Source of the DNA: CALNYZ01 sp942490945
Lineage (GTDB): Bacteria; Pseudomonadota; Gammaproteobacteria; UBA6429; Thiohalophilaceae
DNA length: 64,000 nt
Direction: 5' to 3'
Assembly: GCA_942490945.1 (NCBI GenBank)
Contig: CALNYZ010000018.1
Coordinates: 1,054,001-1,118,000 of the forward strand
A program made the position numbers and the translations under genes. Under the pieces are notes generated by a model, which was not told the origin of the DNA, ran no database searches, and saw only the letters and a program-made list of their open reading frames with translations. Position 1 is the first letter of the stretch, and the number at the start of each line of letters is the position of its first letter. Positions 8,241-16,464 of the stretch are shown here, piece by piece.

Positions 8241-9974
8241 TTACCTGATTCGTGATGCCAGAAAATCAGTGATACTGTCGAGCGCGATGTCCTGACTTTC
8301 GCTGTCAGTGCGGCCTTTATATTCGACGGTACCTTGCTTGAGTCCGCGCTCACTAAACACAAGACGGTGCGGAATACCAATCAGTTCCATGTCAGCAAAC
8401 ATAACGCCAGCGCGTTCATTACGGTCATCCAGTAATACATCAAAACCTTGTAGTTGCAGTTGTTGATAGCAGGACTCCGCTTTTTCCTTTACCGTTTCTG
8501 ATTTGTTGATATTCAAACCAAGTATAGCAACATCAAACGGGGCTATCGACTGTGGCCAGATAATGCCATTATCGTCATGATTTTGCTCGATGGCAGCCGC
8601 AACCACGCGCGTTACGCCTATGCCATAGCAGCCCATGGTCATGACCGTTGCCTTGCCTTTCTCATCGAGTACCGTAGCCTGCATGGCATCACTGTATTTT
8701 TTGCCCAGTTGAAATATGTGACCGACTTCAATACCGCGTTTGATAGACAGGTTGCCTTTACCGTCCGGGCTGGGGTCGCCATCCATAACGTTGCGAATGT
8801 CGACAACTTCTGTTGGCTCTGCGTCGCGTTGCCAGTTTACACCAGTGAGGTGGTAGCCATCTTCATTTGCACCGCAAATGAAATCATTCATTGCATAGGC
8901 ACTGTGGTCAACATAGACAGGAATTTTCAGCCCCACAACACCAATTGAACCGGGACTACAATTAGCGACGGCTTTTATCTTTTCCTCACTTGCAAATGTC
9001 AGCGGCGTCAATACTCCGGGCATGTTACCGGCCTTGATGGTATTCAATTCGTGATCACCACGCAGCACGAGTGCAATGACCTGATCATCAGTACCGTTAA
9101 CAAGCAGTGTTTTAATACATTGATTAACCGGAACATCGAGGAAGGCAGAAATGTCTTCGATACTGTGCTGGTCGGGTGTCGCGACTTTTTGCATTTGCTC
9201 TTTTGGAGTGTGATTTATCACTGGCGCCAGCGCTACAGAGGCTTCAATATTTGCTGCAAAGTCACTCGCGTCACTAAATGCAATCGCGTCTTCACCCGAA
9301 TCGGCCAGCACGTGAAACTCGTGCGATAAACTGCCACCGATGGCACCCGAATCTGCGCGAACTGGACGAAAGTTTAGTCCCAGGCGTTCAAAAATTCGGC
9401 AGTAAGTGTCATGCATGGTTTGGTAAGTAGTGTCCAGTGAACTTTGGTCGATATGAAATGAATAGGCATCTTTCATTATAAATTCGCGTGCCCGCATTAC
9501 ACCAAAGCGTGGACGTATTTCATCGCGAAACTTGGTCTGAATCTGGTAGAAATTTGCCGGTAGTTGCTTGTAACTGCGTAACTCACGACGTATCAGATCG
9601 GTGATGACTTCTTCATGTGTTGGACCGAAACAAAACTCGCGATCATGCCGATCTTTTATGCGGAGTAGTTCCGGACCATATTGTTCCCAACGCGTGGACT
9701 CCTGCCAGAGTTCGGCAGGTTGTACCGTTGGCATGAGAACTTCCTGCGCGCCGGCACGGTTCATTTCTTCACGCACAATATTTTCGACTTTGCGCAGGAC
9801 TCGCAAGCCCAGCGGTAGCCAGCTATACAGCCCGGCAGCAAGTTTCCTAATCATGCCGGCACGAATCATTAGCTGATGGCTGATGACTTCTGCATCAGCG
9901 GGGACTTCTTTGACGGTGGCAAGTAACAGGTTTGAGCTTCGCATCTGATTAAGAGTCTTTTTGTTGTGATTCAA
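8241..9974 (-). CDS. proS: Prolyl-tRNA synthetase
   Basis: Charges tRNA-Pro. The 577-residue length is that of bacterial-type ProRS with the YbaK-like editing insertion between motifs 2 and 3 (roughly residues 225-400). Recognisable parts are the start MRSSNLLLATVKEVPADAE near residue 11, motif 1 LPLGLRVLRKVENIVREEM, motif 2 FRDEIRPRFGVMRAREFIMKD and motif 3 region GCYGIGVTRVVAAAIEQ, then the anticodon-binding domain. The true start may be the Met at residue 11 (9944), since most homologues begin there; the upstream ATG at 9974 adds NHNKKTLNQ. Confidence 0.97.
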   Translation of the reverse strand: MNHNKKTLNQMRSSNLLLATVKEVPADAEVISHQLMIRAGMIRKLAAGLYSWLPLGLRVLRKVENIVREEMNRAGAQEVLMPTVQPAELWQESTRWEQYGPELLRIKDRHDREFCFGPTHEEVITDLIRRELRSYKQLPANFYQIQTKFRDEIRPRFGVMRAREFIMKDAYSFHIDQSSLDTTYQTMHDTYCRIFERLGLNFRPVRADSGAIGGSLSHEFHVLADSGEDAIAFSDASDFAANIEASVALAPVINHTPKEQMQKVATPDQHSIEDISAFLDVPVNQCIKTLLVNGTDDQVIALVLRGDHELNTIKAGNMPGVLTPLTFASEEKIKAVANCSPGSIGVVGLKIPVYVDHSAYAMNDFICGANEDGYHLTGVNWQRDAEPTEVVDIRNVMDGDPSPDGKGNLSIKRGIEVGHIFQLGKKYSDAMQATVLDEKGKATVMTMGCYGIGVTRVVAAAIEQNHDDNGIIWPQSIAPFDVAILGLNINKSETVKEKAESCYQQLQLQGFDVLLDDRNERAGVMFADMELIGIPHRLVFSERGLKQGTVEYKGRTDSESQDIALDSITDFLASRIR

Positions 9975-10033
9975 AAGCAGATTTTACTGATTATCTGCAA
10001 TAGAAGACAGTGATAGTCTTGCCTAAATTGCCT

Positions 10034-10312
10034 CTAATCGGATGTGCGGGCGGAATTTTCAGGTGAACTGACCAGTTCGCCTTGCTGGTAGTTCAGTTTT
10101 TCATAGGGTATGCCATTGGCAGGAGGGGTGTCGGTAATTTGTTTTTGTCCCTTGTCATCTTTCCACACGTACAAGGTGTTTTTAATTTTCGGATTCACCT
10201 TGTCCGCCTGAAGTTTGAAAGCGGCTGGTAAATATCGGACCATGAACGGGGATTGATACATGAAGATACCGATAACAAGCAAGGCGAGAGCAATCAGGAT
10301 GGTTTTCTTCAA
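10034..10312 (-). CDS. Small membrane-anchored DUF4124-like protein
   Basis: A 92-residue protein with one N-terminal hydrophobic segment (3-24) and then a DUF4124-like stretch (YVWKDDKGQKQITDTPPANG), a motif common in gammaproteobacterial envelope proteins of unknown function. It is the second DUF4124-type gene within 1.2 kb; the other (10678-11181) has the same YK/W-D-x-x-G-x-x-TPPA pattern. They flank the tautomerase gene and share its direction. Localisation is predicted; function is unknown. Confidence 0.7.
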   Translation of the reverse strand: MKKTILIALALLVIGIFMYQSPFMVRYLPAAFKLQADKVNPKIKNTLYVWKDDKGQKQITDTPPANGIPYEKLNYQQGELVSSPENSARTSD

Positions 10313-10326
10313 GAGTTTAACGTGTT

Positions 10327-10671
10327 TTAAAATGTACTGTTATTCCAGCCCCACATATGCCGGGGTGCATCGGCAAACTCAATATAGGTACGTGCTGGCT
10401 CAACACCGAGGTAGGTCTGGGTTAATTTGCATAGTGCGGTAGATAAGGATTTGGTTTTATTTTCTGGCAGGCCAATACTCTTGAGTTCCAGATATGCCGT
10501 CGGTGTATCGAGACCGGCAAACAGCATGGGACGGGGCGGATCCAGATTGACCATGACATAACTTTCCGGTTTACCCAATTCTTCAGCTATGACACTGGAT
10601 GCGGCAGCGAGCAATGCCTTGCTGTCTGTTTCAGCTACCTGCTGGTTGGTCTGAATTTTAAGATAGGGCAT
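10327..10671 (-). CDS. MIF-family tautomerase (phenylpyruvate tautomerase-like)
   Basis: A 114-residue protein of the macrophage migration inhibitory factor superfamily. Start MPYLKIQTN leaves Pro2 as the N-terminal catalytic base after Met removal; the central ESYVMVNLDPPRPMLFAGLD and C-terminal EFADAPRHMWGWNNSTF match MIF, including the Gly-Trp-Asn end. Bacterial members tautomerise phenylpyruvate or related enols, but the physiological substrate is unknown. It sits 7 bases after the larger DUF4124 gene, implying co-transcription. Confidence 0.88.
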   Translation of the reverse strand: MPYLKIQTNQQVAETDSKALLAAASSVIAEELGKPESYVMVNLDPPRPMLFAGLDTPTAYLELKSIGLPENKTKSLSTALCKLTQTYLGVEPARTYIEFADAPRHMWGWNNSTF

Positions 10672-10677
10672 TTATGT

Positions 10678-11181
10678 TTATCCGCAGAATTGTCTGATGG
10701 CGTCGTTTGCGTTTTTAAGCATTGTTGCACGCTCTTCATCACTATATCGAACCACATTGCCATCCTTATCCCGGAAACGGCGAAATACTTCCAGTTTGTT
10801 TTTGGCTTCGCGCGCCTGTTGGCATCGCTTGTTGCGCTCGGCTATATTTTTGTTCGATTCTTTTTTGATTAATTTTTCTTCTTTCTTTGCCGCGGTCTCC
10901 TCGCCAACTTTTGCATTCGCCGCCTCTTTTCCCAATACAGCTTCGCGCGCTTTTTGGCGTTTTGCCGCGCTTTCTTCACTACTTAGTGGTTGTTTGCGTG
11001 CATGTTTGGGAATTTTAATGGCCTGATAGTCGCCTGATGCAGGAGGGGTTTGTGAGTAGACCACATTACCGTTCTCATCGACGGATTTATACAATCCCGC
11101 TTGCACGGAAAATGGTAGCCAGGCTGATAACAGCAGGCACATGCTGATAATTTGCATTTTATTCGTTAGCTGAGTGAACAT
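10678..11181 (-). CDS. Exported DUF4124 protein
   Basis: A 167-residue exported protein. The signal peptide ends near SVQA (residue ~28), then a DUF4124 domain (GLYKSVDENGNVVYSQTPPA), then a long charged Lys/Glu/Ala helix (~60-125) and a Cys-containing tail. The frame extends to a TTG at 11202, but ATG 11181 has a strong AAGGAGA (complement of 11191-11197) ten bases before it and starts the signal peptide sensibly. First gene of a minus-strand run DUF4124-MIF-DUF4124. Role unknown. Confidence 0.75.
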   Translation of the reverse strand: MFTQLTNKMQIISMCLLLSAWLPFSVQAGLYKSVDENGNVVYSQTPPASGDYQAIKIPKHARKQPLSSEESAAKRQKAREAVLGKEAANAKVGEETAAKKEEKLIKKESNKNIAERNKRCQQAREAKNKLEVFRRFRDKDGNVVRYSDEERATMLKNANDAIRQFCG

Positions 11182-11410
11182 TGAAATTTGTCTCCTTCGC
11201 AATCAAATTTCGCGACCAGTATAATGCGTTGCCCATATTAGAACCAATTCACATGCCATACCACTTGTTATTTGCCGGGTCATGGCTAGTGATAATTTCA
11301 TGCTAAGGTGTAATTATTTTAGTCGAAAATCCATAAAATTTATCCGTGCATAGCTTGATTCGTCAATATAAAAAGCCTTTAATTTCGTGCAATTGCCGGA
11401 ACTTCGAGCG

Positions 11411-11416
11411 TATAAT
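11411..11416 (+). promoter_or_regulatory. -10 element of the ilvB promoter
   Basis: A perfect TATAAT at 11411-11416. No good -35 is visible at 16-18 bases upstream, so the promoter may need an activator. Initiation near 11423 would give a transcript that begins just before a short leader ORF and the terminator-like hairpin. Confidence 0.55.
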
Positions 11417-11430
11417 AGGCAGATTGTGTA

Positions 11431-11457
11431 ATGACAACGATCATGACCATACAGTAG
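11431..11457 (+). CDS. Putative ilv leader peptide (8 codons, Thr/Ile rich)
   Basis: ATG ACA ACG ATC ATG ACC ATA CAG TAG encodes MTTIMTIQ. Five of eight residues are Thr or Ile, the end product of the pathway and its precursor, and the ORF ends 9 bases before the terminator stem. Leader peptides rich in regulatory amino acids, followed by an intrinsic terminator, are known upstream of thrABC, ilvBN and ilvGMEDA in enteric bacteria. The weak point is initiation: only AGGCAG (11417-11422) resembles a ribosome site, and it would be lost if transcription starts at 11423. Confidence 0.5.
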   Translation: MTTIMTIQ

Positions 11458-11466
11458 CAGAAAAAG

Positions 11467-11488
11467 GCCCGGATTCCGGGCGTTTTTT
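11467..11488 (+). terminator. Intrinsic terminator/attenuator upstream of ilvB
   Basis: GCCCGG (11467-11472) pairs with CCGGGC (11476-11481) around loop ATT, followed by G and six Ts (11483-11488). No plus-strand gene other than the leader ORF precedes it, so it lies inside the ilvB 5' untranslated region about 100 bases before the start codon. That position makes it a likely attenuator rather than an ordinary gene-end terminator. Confidence 0.75.
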
Positions 11489-11515
11489 ATCTGGAGACTG
11501 TGAAAATATTAGGAA

Positions 11516-11549
11516 AATTCCGGGATAATTCCGGGATAATTCCGGGGAT
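11516..11549 (+). repeat. Three tandem AATTCCGGGAT repeats in the ilvB leader
   Basis: AATTCCGGGAT occurs at 11516-11526 and 11527-11537, with a third copy carrying one extra G at 11538-11549. The core ATTCCGGG also forms the loop and 3' arm of the terminator just upstream (11473-11480). The repeats lie between terminator and ribosome site, in the untranslated leader if ilvB starts at 11590. Confidence 0.85.
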
Positions 11550-11589
11550 AATATCTCAAACAAACATCTATTTAGCAAAGGTGACAGGC

Positions 11590-13332
11590 GTGAAATTAAG
11601 TGGTGCTGAAATCCTGATTCAATTTCTCAAGGATGAAGGCGTTGAATTTGTGTTTGGCTACCCTGGTGGGGCAGTGCTGCACATCTACGATGCCTTGTTC
11701 AAGCAGGAAGATGTGCGCCATATTCTGGTCCGTCATGAACAGGGTGCGACACATGCCGCCGATGGCTACGCCCGTGCTACGGGCAAACCGGGAGTAGTGC
11801 TGGTGACGTCGGGGCCAGGTGCGACCAATGCGGTAACCGGCATTGCCACCGCTTTTATGGATTCGATTCCCATGGTTGTCATAACCGGCCAGGTACCTTC
11901 TGCCTTTATTGGTAGTGATGCATTCCAGGAAGCCGATGCGGTGGGGATTACACGTCCCTGCGTAAAGCATAATTTTCTGGTCAAGGACATCAAGAATCTG
12001 GCTACCACACTTAAAAAGGCATTTTATATTGCCAATTCTGGTCGGCCAGGCCCGGTCGTGGTTGATATTCCAAAAGATATGACCGATCCCAATATCAAAA
12101 TTGAATACGAATACCCGACTGAAGTTTCAATGCGTTCCTATAATCCGACGGTTGAGGGTAACCAACGCCAGATAAAGAAGGCGATCGACCTGTTGCTGAC
12201 TGCCAAACGGCCAATGATCTATACCGGTGGAGGTGTTGTACTCAGTAATGCCAGCAGCAGCCTGATTGAGTTTGTGCGAAATCTGGGCTATCCCATTACA
12301 CAGACATTAATGGGTTTGGGTGCGTATCCCGCTACCGACAAACTGAATATTGGCATGTTGGGAATGCACGGTACCTACGAAGCCAACATGGGCATGCATG
12401 AATGTGATGTGTTGATTGCGATTGGCGCCCGCTTTGATGACCGTGTGACTGGAGACGTGAAAAAGTTTTGCCCGCACGCAAAAATCATCCACATTGATAT
12501 TGACCCGGCATCGATTTCCAAAACCGTTCGCGTCGATGTGCCGATAGTAGGCGATGTAAAGCATGTCCTCACCGATATGAATAAAGAGCTGAACCTGTCG
12601 GACAAAAAGCCGGATACCAAGGCGCTGGCAAAGTGGTGGAAGCAAATCGAAGAATGGCGGGGACGAAATTGCCTGCGCTATGATCACAACAGTGGTTTGA
12701 TCAAACCGCAATTCGTGATTGAAAAATTGTACGAAGTGACGGTCGGTGACGCCTATGTGACATCGGATGTTGGCCAACATCAAATGTGGGCTGCGCAATT
12801 CTATAAATTTGACAAACCACGCCGCTGGATAAATTCTGGTGGCCTGGGCACGATGGGTTTTGGCCTGCCTGCTGCGATTGGTGTGCAGCTCGCGTATCGC
12901 GATGCAACGGTTGCCTGTGTAACCGGCGAAGCCAGTATCCAGATGTGTATACAGGAACTATCAACGGCCATGCAGTACATGTTGCCAATCAAGGTTATAA
13001 ATCTGAATAACGGCTACATGGGGATGGTGCGCCAGTGGCAGGAATTCTTTTATGAAAGTCGCTATTCACATTCGTATCTGGATGCATTGCCTGATTTCGT
13101 CAAACTGGCAGAAAGTTACGGCCATGTTGGTATGCGTATCGAAAAGCCGGGTGATGTTGAAGGCGCATTAAAAGAAGCCTTTGCCATGCGTGATCGTTTT
13201 GTATTTATGGACTTCATTACTGACAAGACTGAAAATGTTTATCCGATGATCGCCGCGGGGAAAGGCCATCATGAAATGCACCTGCAACCTGAATGTGCCT
13301 CACCTCAGTCCTCTGATCGTGAACTGGCATAG
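11590..13332 (+). CDS. ilvB: Acetolactate synthase, large catalytic subunit
   Basis: ThDP/FAD enzyme that condenses pyruvate with pyruvate or 2-oxobutyrate, the first common step to Val, Leu and Ile. 580 residues from the GTG at 11590, which has AAAGG (11577-11581) 8 bases before it and begins MKLSGAEILIQFL as homologues do. An in-frame GTG at 11500 would add 30 residues encoded through the tandem repeats and is unlikely. Seen: GYPGGAVLHIYD, catalytic Glu in RHEQGATHAADGYARATG, the FAD/central domain, and the ThDP motif VTGEASIQM ending in NLNNGYMGMVRQWQ. The motif begins GE rather than GD, common in this enzyme family. ilvN follows 12 bases downstream. Confidence 0.96.
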   Translation: MKLSGAEILIQFLKDEGVEFVFGYPGGAVLHIYDALFKQEDVRHILVRHEQGATHAADGYARATGKPGVVLVTSGPGATNAVTGIATAFMDSIPMVVITGQVPSAFIGSDAFQEADAVGITRPCVKHNFLVKDIKNLATTLKKAFYIANSGRPGPVVVDIPKDMTDPNIKIEYEYPTEVSMRSYNPTVEGNQRQIKKAIDLLLTAKRPMIYTGGGVVLSNASSSLIEFVRNLGYPITQTLMGLGAYPATDKLNIGMLGMHGTYEANMGMHECDVLIAIGARFDDRVTGDVKKFCPHAKIIHIDIDPASISKTVRVDVPIVGDVKHVLTDMNKELNLSDKKPDTKALAKWWKQIEEWRGRNCLRYDHNSGLIKPQFVIEKLYEVTVGDAYVTSDVGQHQMWAAQFYKFDKPRRWINSGGLGTMGFGLPAAIGVQLAYRDATVACVTGEASIQMCIQELSTAMQYMLPIKVINLNNGYMGMVRQWQEFFYESRYSHSYLDALPDFVKLAESYGHVGMRIEKPGDVEGALKEAFAMRDRFVFMDFITDKTENVYPMIAAGKGHHEMHLQPECASPQSSDRELA

Positions 13333-13344
13333 GAGTAGAGCAGG

Positions 13345-13839
13345 ATGCGACATATTATTTCATTACTCATGGAAAACGAAGCCGGTGCCTTGTCACGTGT
13401 AGCGGGGTTATTCTCGGCGCGTGGATATAATATTGAATCCCTGACGGTTGCAGAAACAGAAGACGAGTCCTTGTCGCGCATGACCGTGGTAACAAGTGGT
13501 TCGGATGAGATCATCGAACAAATTCTCAAACAGCTGAACAAACTGGTGGATGTCGTCAAGGTTATCGACATTACCGGGGGCAGATACATCGAACGCGAAC
13601 TCATGATGATCAAGGTGCATGCTAAAACGCAGAACCAACGTGACGAACTGGAGCGCATGTCAGATATTTTTCGCGGCCGTATCATTGATGTATCAGACGA
13701 CACCTTTACGATTGAGCTGACAGGTGATGGCGGCAAACTCGATGCTTTTATCACGGCAATTGATAAAGGCAATATCATCGAAACAGTACGTTCAGGTGCA
13801 ACAGGCATATTTCGTGGTGCCAAGTGCCTGAAAGTATAG
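13345..13839 (+). CDS. ilvN: Acetolactate synthase, small regulatory subunit
   Basis: A 164-residue regulatory subunit conferring valine feedback inhibition. The N-terminal ACT domain (HIISLLMENEAGALSRVAGL FSARGYNIESLTV) and the C-terminal ACT-like domain (ELMMIKVHAKT ... IEETVRSGATGIFRG type end) are intact. The length and sequence fit the IlvH type, which serves most non-enteric acetolactate synthases; the symbols ilvN and ilvH are both used. It sits between ilvB and ilvC with short gaps. Confidence 0.95.
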   Translation: MRHIISLLMENEAGALSRVAGLFSARGYNIESLTVAETEDESLSRMTVVTSGSDEIIEQILKQLNKLVDVVKVIDITGGRYIERELMMIKVHAKTQNQRDELERMSDIFRGRIIDVSDDTFTIELTGDGGKLDAFITAIDKGNIIETVRSGATGIFRGAKCLKV

Positions 13840-13894
13840 AGATAAGCAAGTTTAATCCATTTAAAATCAAGACAGAAACCAAGGTACTCTACTT

Positions 13895-14911
13895 ATGAAA
13901 ATTTATTACGATAAGGATTGTGATTTATCCATTATTAAGGGCATGAAAGTAGCCATTATCGGTTACGGTTCACAAGGCCATGCTCATGCCAACAACCTGA
14001 AAGACTCAGGGGTTGATGTTACGGTTGGCTTGCGTGCAAGTTCATCTTCCGTTGCCAAGGCAAAAAAGGCTGGTCTGACAGTCAAGGAAGTCCCGGAAGC
14101 GGTCAAGGCTGCCGATTTGGTTATGATTCTGACGCCGGATGAATTTCAGTCGCAGTTGTACAAGAATGAAATTGAACCGAATATCAAAAAAGGTGGCGTA
14201 CTTGCGTTCGCACATGGATTTGCAATTCATTATAACCAGGTAGTGCCACGAGCTGATCTTGATGTCATCATGATTGCACCAAAAGCACCGGGCCACACTG
14301 TACGTAATGAATTTGCAAACGGCGGTGGTATTCCTGATTTGGTTGCAGTACATCAGGATGCATCAGGCAAGGCGACCGACGTTGCCAAATCCTATGCTTC
14401 TGCAATAGGTGGTGGCCGCACCGGCATCATTGAAACAACATTTAAAGATGAAACCGAAACCGATTTATTCGGTGAACAAGCTGTATTATGTGGTGGTACT
14501 GTTGAACTGGTTAAAGCCGGTTTTGAAACGCTGGTTGAAGCCGGTTATGCACCGGAAATGGCGTACTTCGAATGCTTGCATGAATTAAAGTTAATCGTTG
14601 ACCTCATGTACCAGGGTGGTATTGCCAACATGAACTATTCGATTTCGAATAATGCTGAGTACGGTGAGTATGTCACCGGACCGAAAATCATTAATGAAGA
14701 AAGTCGCTGGGCGATGCGCGAAGCACTGCAGAATATTCAGAACGGTGAATATGCGAAAAAGTTTATTCTCGAAGGTATGAGTAACTACCCTGAAATGACT
14801 GCACATCGTCGCAACAATGCAGCGCACCAGATTGAGCAGGTCGGCGGCAAGCTGCGTGAAATGATGCCGTGGATTTCAGCAAACAAGCTGGTTGATAAAG
14901 ACAAAAATTAA
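13895..14911 (+). CDS. ilvC: Ketol-acid reductoisomerase (class I)
   Basis: Converts acetolactate or acetohydroxybutyrate to dihydroxy acids with NADPH and Mg2+. 338 residues, the short class I form. The Rossmann motif GYGSQGHAHANNLKDSGV is at ~23-40; the knotted C-terminal domain holds the metal ligands in DLFGEQAVLCGG and ECLHELKLIVDLMYQGG. The 55 bases from ilvN and a strong terminator right after the stop mark it as the end of the ilvBNC unit. Confidence 0.97.
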   Translation: MKIYYDKDCDLSIIKGMKVAIIGYGSQGHAHANNLKDSGVDVTVGLRASSSSVAKAKKAGLTVKEVPEAVKAADLVMILTPDEFQSQLYKNEIEPNIKKGGVLAFAHGFAIHYNQVVPRADLDVIMIAPKAPGHTVRNEFANGGGIPDLVAVHQDASGKATDVAKSYASAIGGGRTGIIETTFKDETETDLFGEQAVLCGGTVELVKAGFETLVEAGYAPEMAYFECLHELKLIVDLMYQGGIANMNYSISNNAEYGEYVTGPKIINEESRWAMREALQNIQNGEYAKKFILEGMSNYPEMTAHRRNNAAHQIEQVGGKLREMMPWISANKLVDKDKN

Positions 14912-14922
14912 TTCACTCTACA

Positions 14923-14955
14923 GGCTGACTTGATTTCCAGGTCAGCCATTTTTTT
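14923..14955 (+). terminator. Rho-independent terminator after ilvC
   Basis: GGCTGAC (14923-14929) pairs with GTCAGCC (14941-14947), extended by a wobble and two more pairs to a 10-bp stem with a 5-base loop, then A and seven Ts (14949-14955). It begins 12 bases after the ilvC stop and separates ilvBNC from the downstream phospholipid genes. Confidence 0.9.
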
Positions 14956-14968
14956 CTTGTGGTATAAA

Positions 14969-15577
14969 ATGTTTACTCGTGAAGTCTGGCGTTACGTTCT
15001 CCCAATACTGCTGGTTGCGGTCATCCTCCAATATTTCTCTGTTTACAATGCCTTGCCGGTTTATGCGCTGGTAGTTGTTGTGTTATTTTTATTTCGGCTG
15101 CCATCTGTCGAGATTCCATCTTGCGCCTTGTGCCTGGTCAGCCCGATAAATGGCAAGGTCGAATCAATTAAATCCGAGCATGACCCATTTCTAAAGCGAG
15201 AAGCACAAAAGATTACACTGGCATCAGATATTTTCGATGCATATATAATGCGTAGTGTTACCGAAGGGAAGGTAATGCAGTATTGGGGGAATTTTGAAAA
15301 CGATACTGATAATGCTCGACAGCGCAAGCGCGCTGTCTGGATACAAACGGATGAAGCTGATGATGTGGTAATTGTGATGTACTCCGGTACATATAATAAA
15401 GTTAATTGTTATGTGTCAACCGGAGAGCGGGTAGGAATGGGTCAGCAATGCGGGAGCACACCGTTTGGCGGGAAGTTTGATGTCTATTTACCGGCAAATG
15501 CGCGAATTCACTGCAAGGTGAATGACAAGTTAAAAGCGGGCAAGGATGTTATTGCAGAATGGGTGCATGTTCAGTAA
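14969..15577 (+). CDS. Phosphatidylserine decarboxylase-like protein, probably catalytically inactive
   Basis: A 202-residue protein with two N-terminal membrane segments (~11-41) and a PSD-like domain of the short (non-E. coli) type: SPINGKVESI, FDAYIMRS, EGKV, GQQCGSTPFGGKFDVYLP. In active short-form PSDs these are SPADGKV, FDVHVNRx and FGS-RVDVYLP, where the Gly-Ser bond self-cleaves to make the pyruvoyl cofactor. Here the Ser is Gly168 and the His is Tyr92, so self-processing is not expected. A GST (162-164) five residues upstream is a remote alternative cleavage site. ATG 14969 lies just after the ilvC terminator; the upstream TTG at 14930 is inside that terminator. In related genomes psd occupies this position before pssA. 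Confidence 0.72.
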   Translation: MFTREVWRYVLPILLVAVILQYFSVYNALPVYALVVVVLFLFRLPSVEIPSCALCLVSPINGKVESIKSEHDPFLKREAQKITLASDIFDAYIMRSVTEGKVMQYWGNFENDTDNARQRKRAVWIQTDEADDVVIVMYSGTYNKVNCYVSTGERVGMGQQCGSTPFGGKFDVYLPANARIHCKVNDKLKAGKDVIAEWVHVQ

Positions 15578-15648
15578 GACACGCTTGCTCATCTGAAAGA
15601 ATTGGACAGACTATCGTTTTTTAATCATATTTCGATTACACTCAATGC

Positions 15649-16464
15649 ATGAAAGGATTTAAACACGGAACAGAAAAGCAGCGTCGGCGCGGTATATATT
15701 TACTGCCGAACCTGTTCACAACGGCGGCATTATTTGCCGGTTTTTATGCCATTGTTGCAGCGATGCAGGAGCGCTTTGAAATCGCAGCAATCGCAATTTT
15801 TGTTGCGATGATTCTGGATGGTCTGGATGGTCGCGTTGCCCGGTTGACCAATACGCAGAGTGATTTTGGTGCCCAGTATGACAGCCTGGCTGATTTGGCA
15901 TCCTTTGGTATTGCTCCCGCATTGGTGGTATACCAGTGGGCGTTGTTTGAACTGGGTAAACTGGGCTGGTTGGCTGCGTTTATTTATACTGCCAGTGCCG
16001 CGCTACGTCTGGCGAGATTTAATACTCAGGTCGGCAATGCGGATAAAAATTATTTTCAGGGTCTCGCCAGCCCTTCAGCTGCCGCCATTATCAGTGGTAT
16101 GGTCTGGGTCGGCGAAACATATGGCCTCGACGGTAGAATTGTCGGGATAGCAGTGTTGCTGATTACGGTATGTACAGGCTTGTTGATGGTGAGTAACATA
16201 CGTTATCACAGCTTTAAAAGTTTTGATCTGAAGGGTAAGGTGCCATTCATCGCGATCATGGTATTTGTGCTGATACTTGTACTGATATCCTATGATCCAC
16301 CCGTTATATTGTTTTCCGGTTTCTTTATTTATGCCTTATCCGGACCTGTTTTGACCTTACGCTCTTTGCGTCAACGACGACTGCAAAGGCGCAAGCAGCA
16401 AGGATCAGCAGATGATTCCGAGAATCCCGCTTCTGATAAGGTAAGCAGCAGCAAAGAAGTCTGA
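15649..16464 (+). CDS. pssA: CDP-diacylglycerol-serine O-phosphatidyltransferase
   Basis: Inner-membrane enzyme making phosphatidylserine from CDP-diacylglycerol and serine. 271 residues with about eight hydrophobic segments. The CDP-alcohol phosphotransferase signature DG-x2-AR-x8-G-x3-D-x3-D is complete in DGLDGRVARLTNTQSDFGA followed by QYDSLAD. This is the integral-membrane PssA type, not the peripheral PLD-like E. coli enzyme. The charged C-terminus (QRRRLQRRKQQ) is cytoplasmic. The neighbouring PSD-like protein would normally supply the next pathway step. Confidence 0.94.
   Translation: MKGFKHGTEKQRRRGIYLLPNLFTTAALFAGFYAIVAAMQERFEIAAIAIFVAMILDGLDGRVARLTNTQSDFGAQYDSLADLASFGIAPALVVYQWALFELGKLGWLAAFIYTASAALRLARFNTQVGNADKNYFQGLASPSAAAIISGMVWVGETYGLDGRIVGIAVLLITVCTGLLMVSNIRYHSFKSFDLKGKVPFIAIMVFVLILVLISYDPPVILFSGFFIYALSGPVLTLRSLRQRRLQRRKQQGSADDSENPASDKVSSSKEV

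Noticed and set aside
11500..11589. N-terminal extension of IlvB from GTG 11500
   Set aside because: It would translate the tandem repeats, has no homology, and GGAG is only 3 bases from that GTG; GTG 11590 has a proper site and the family N-terminus.
12307..12992. Several minus-strand ORFs over ilvB
   Set aside because: Shadows of a strongly conserved gene, with no ribosome sites or family resemblance.
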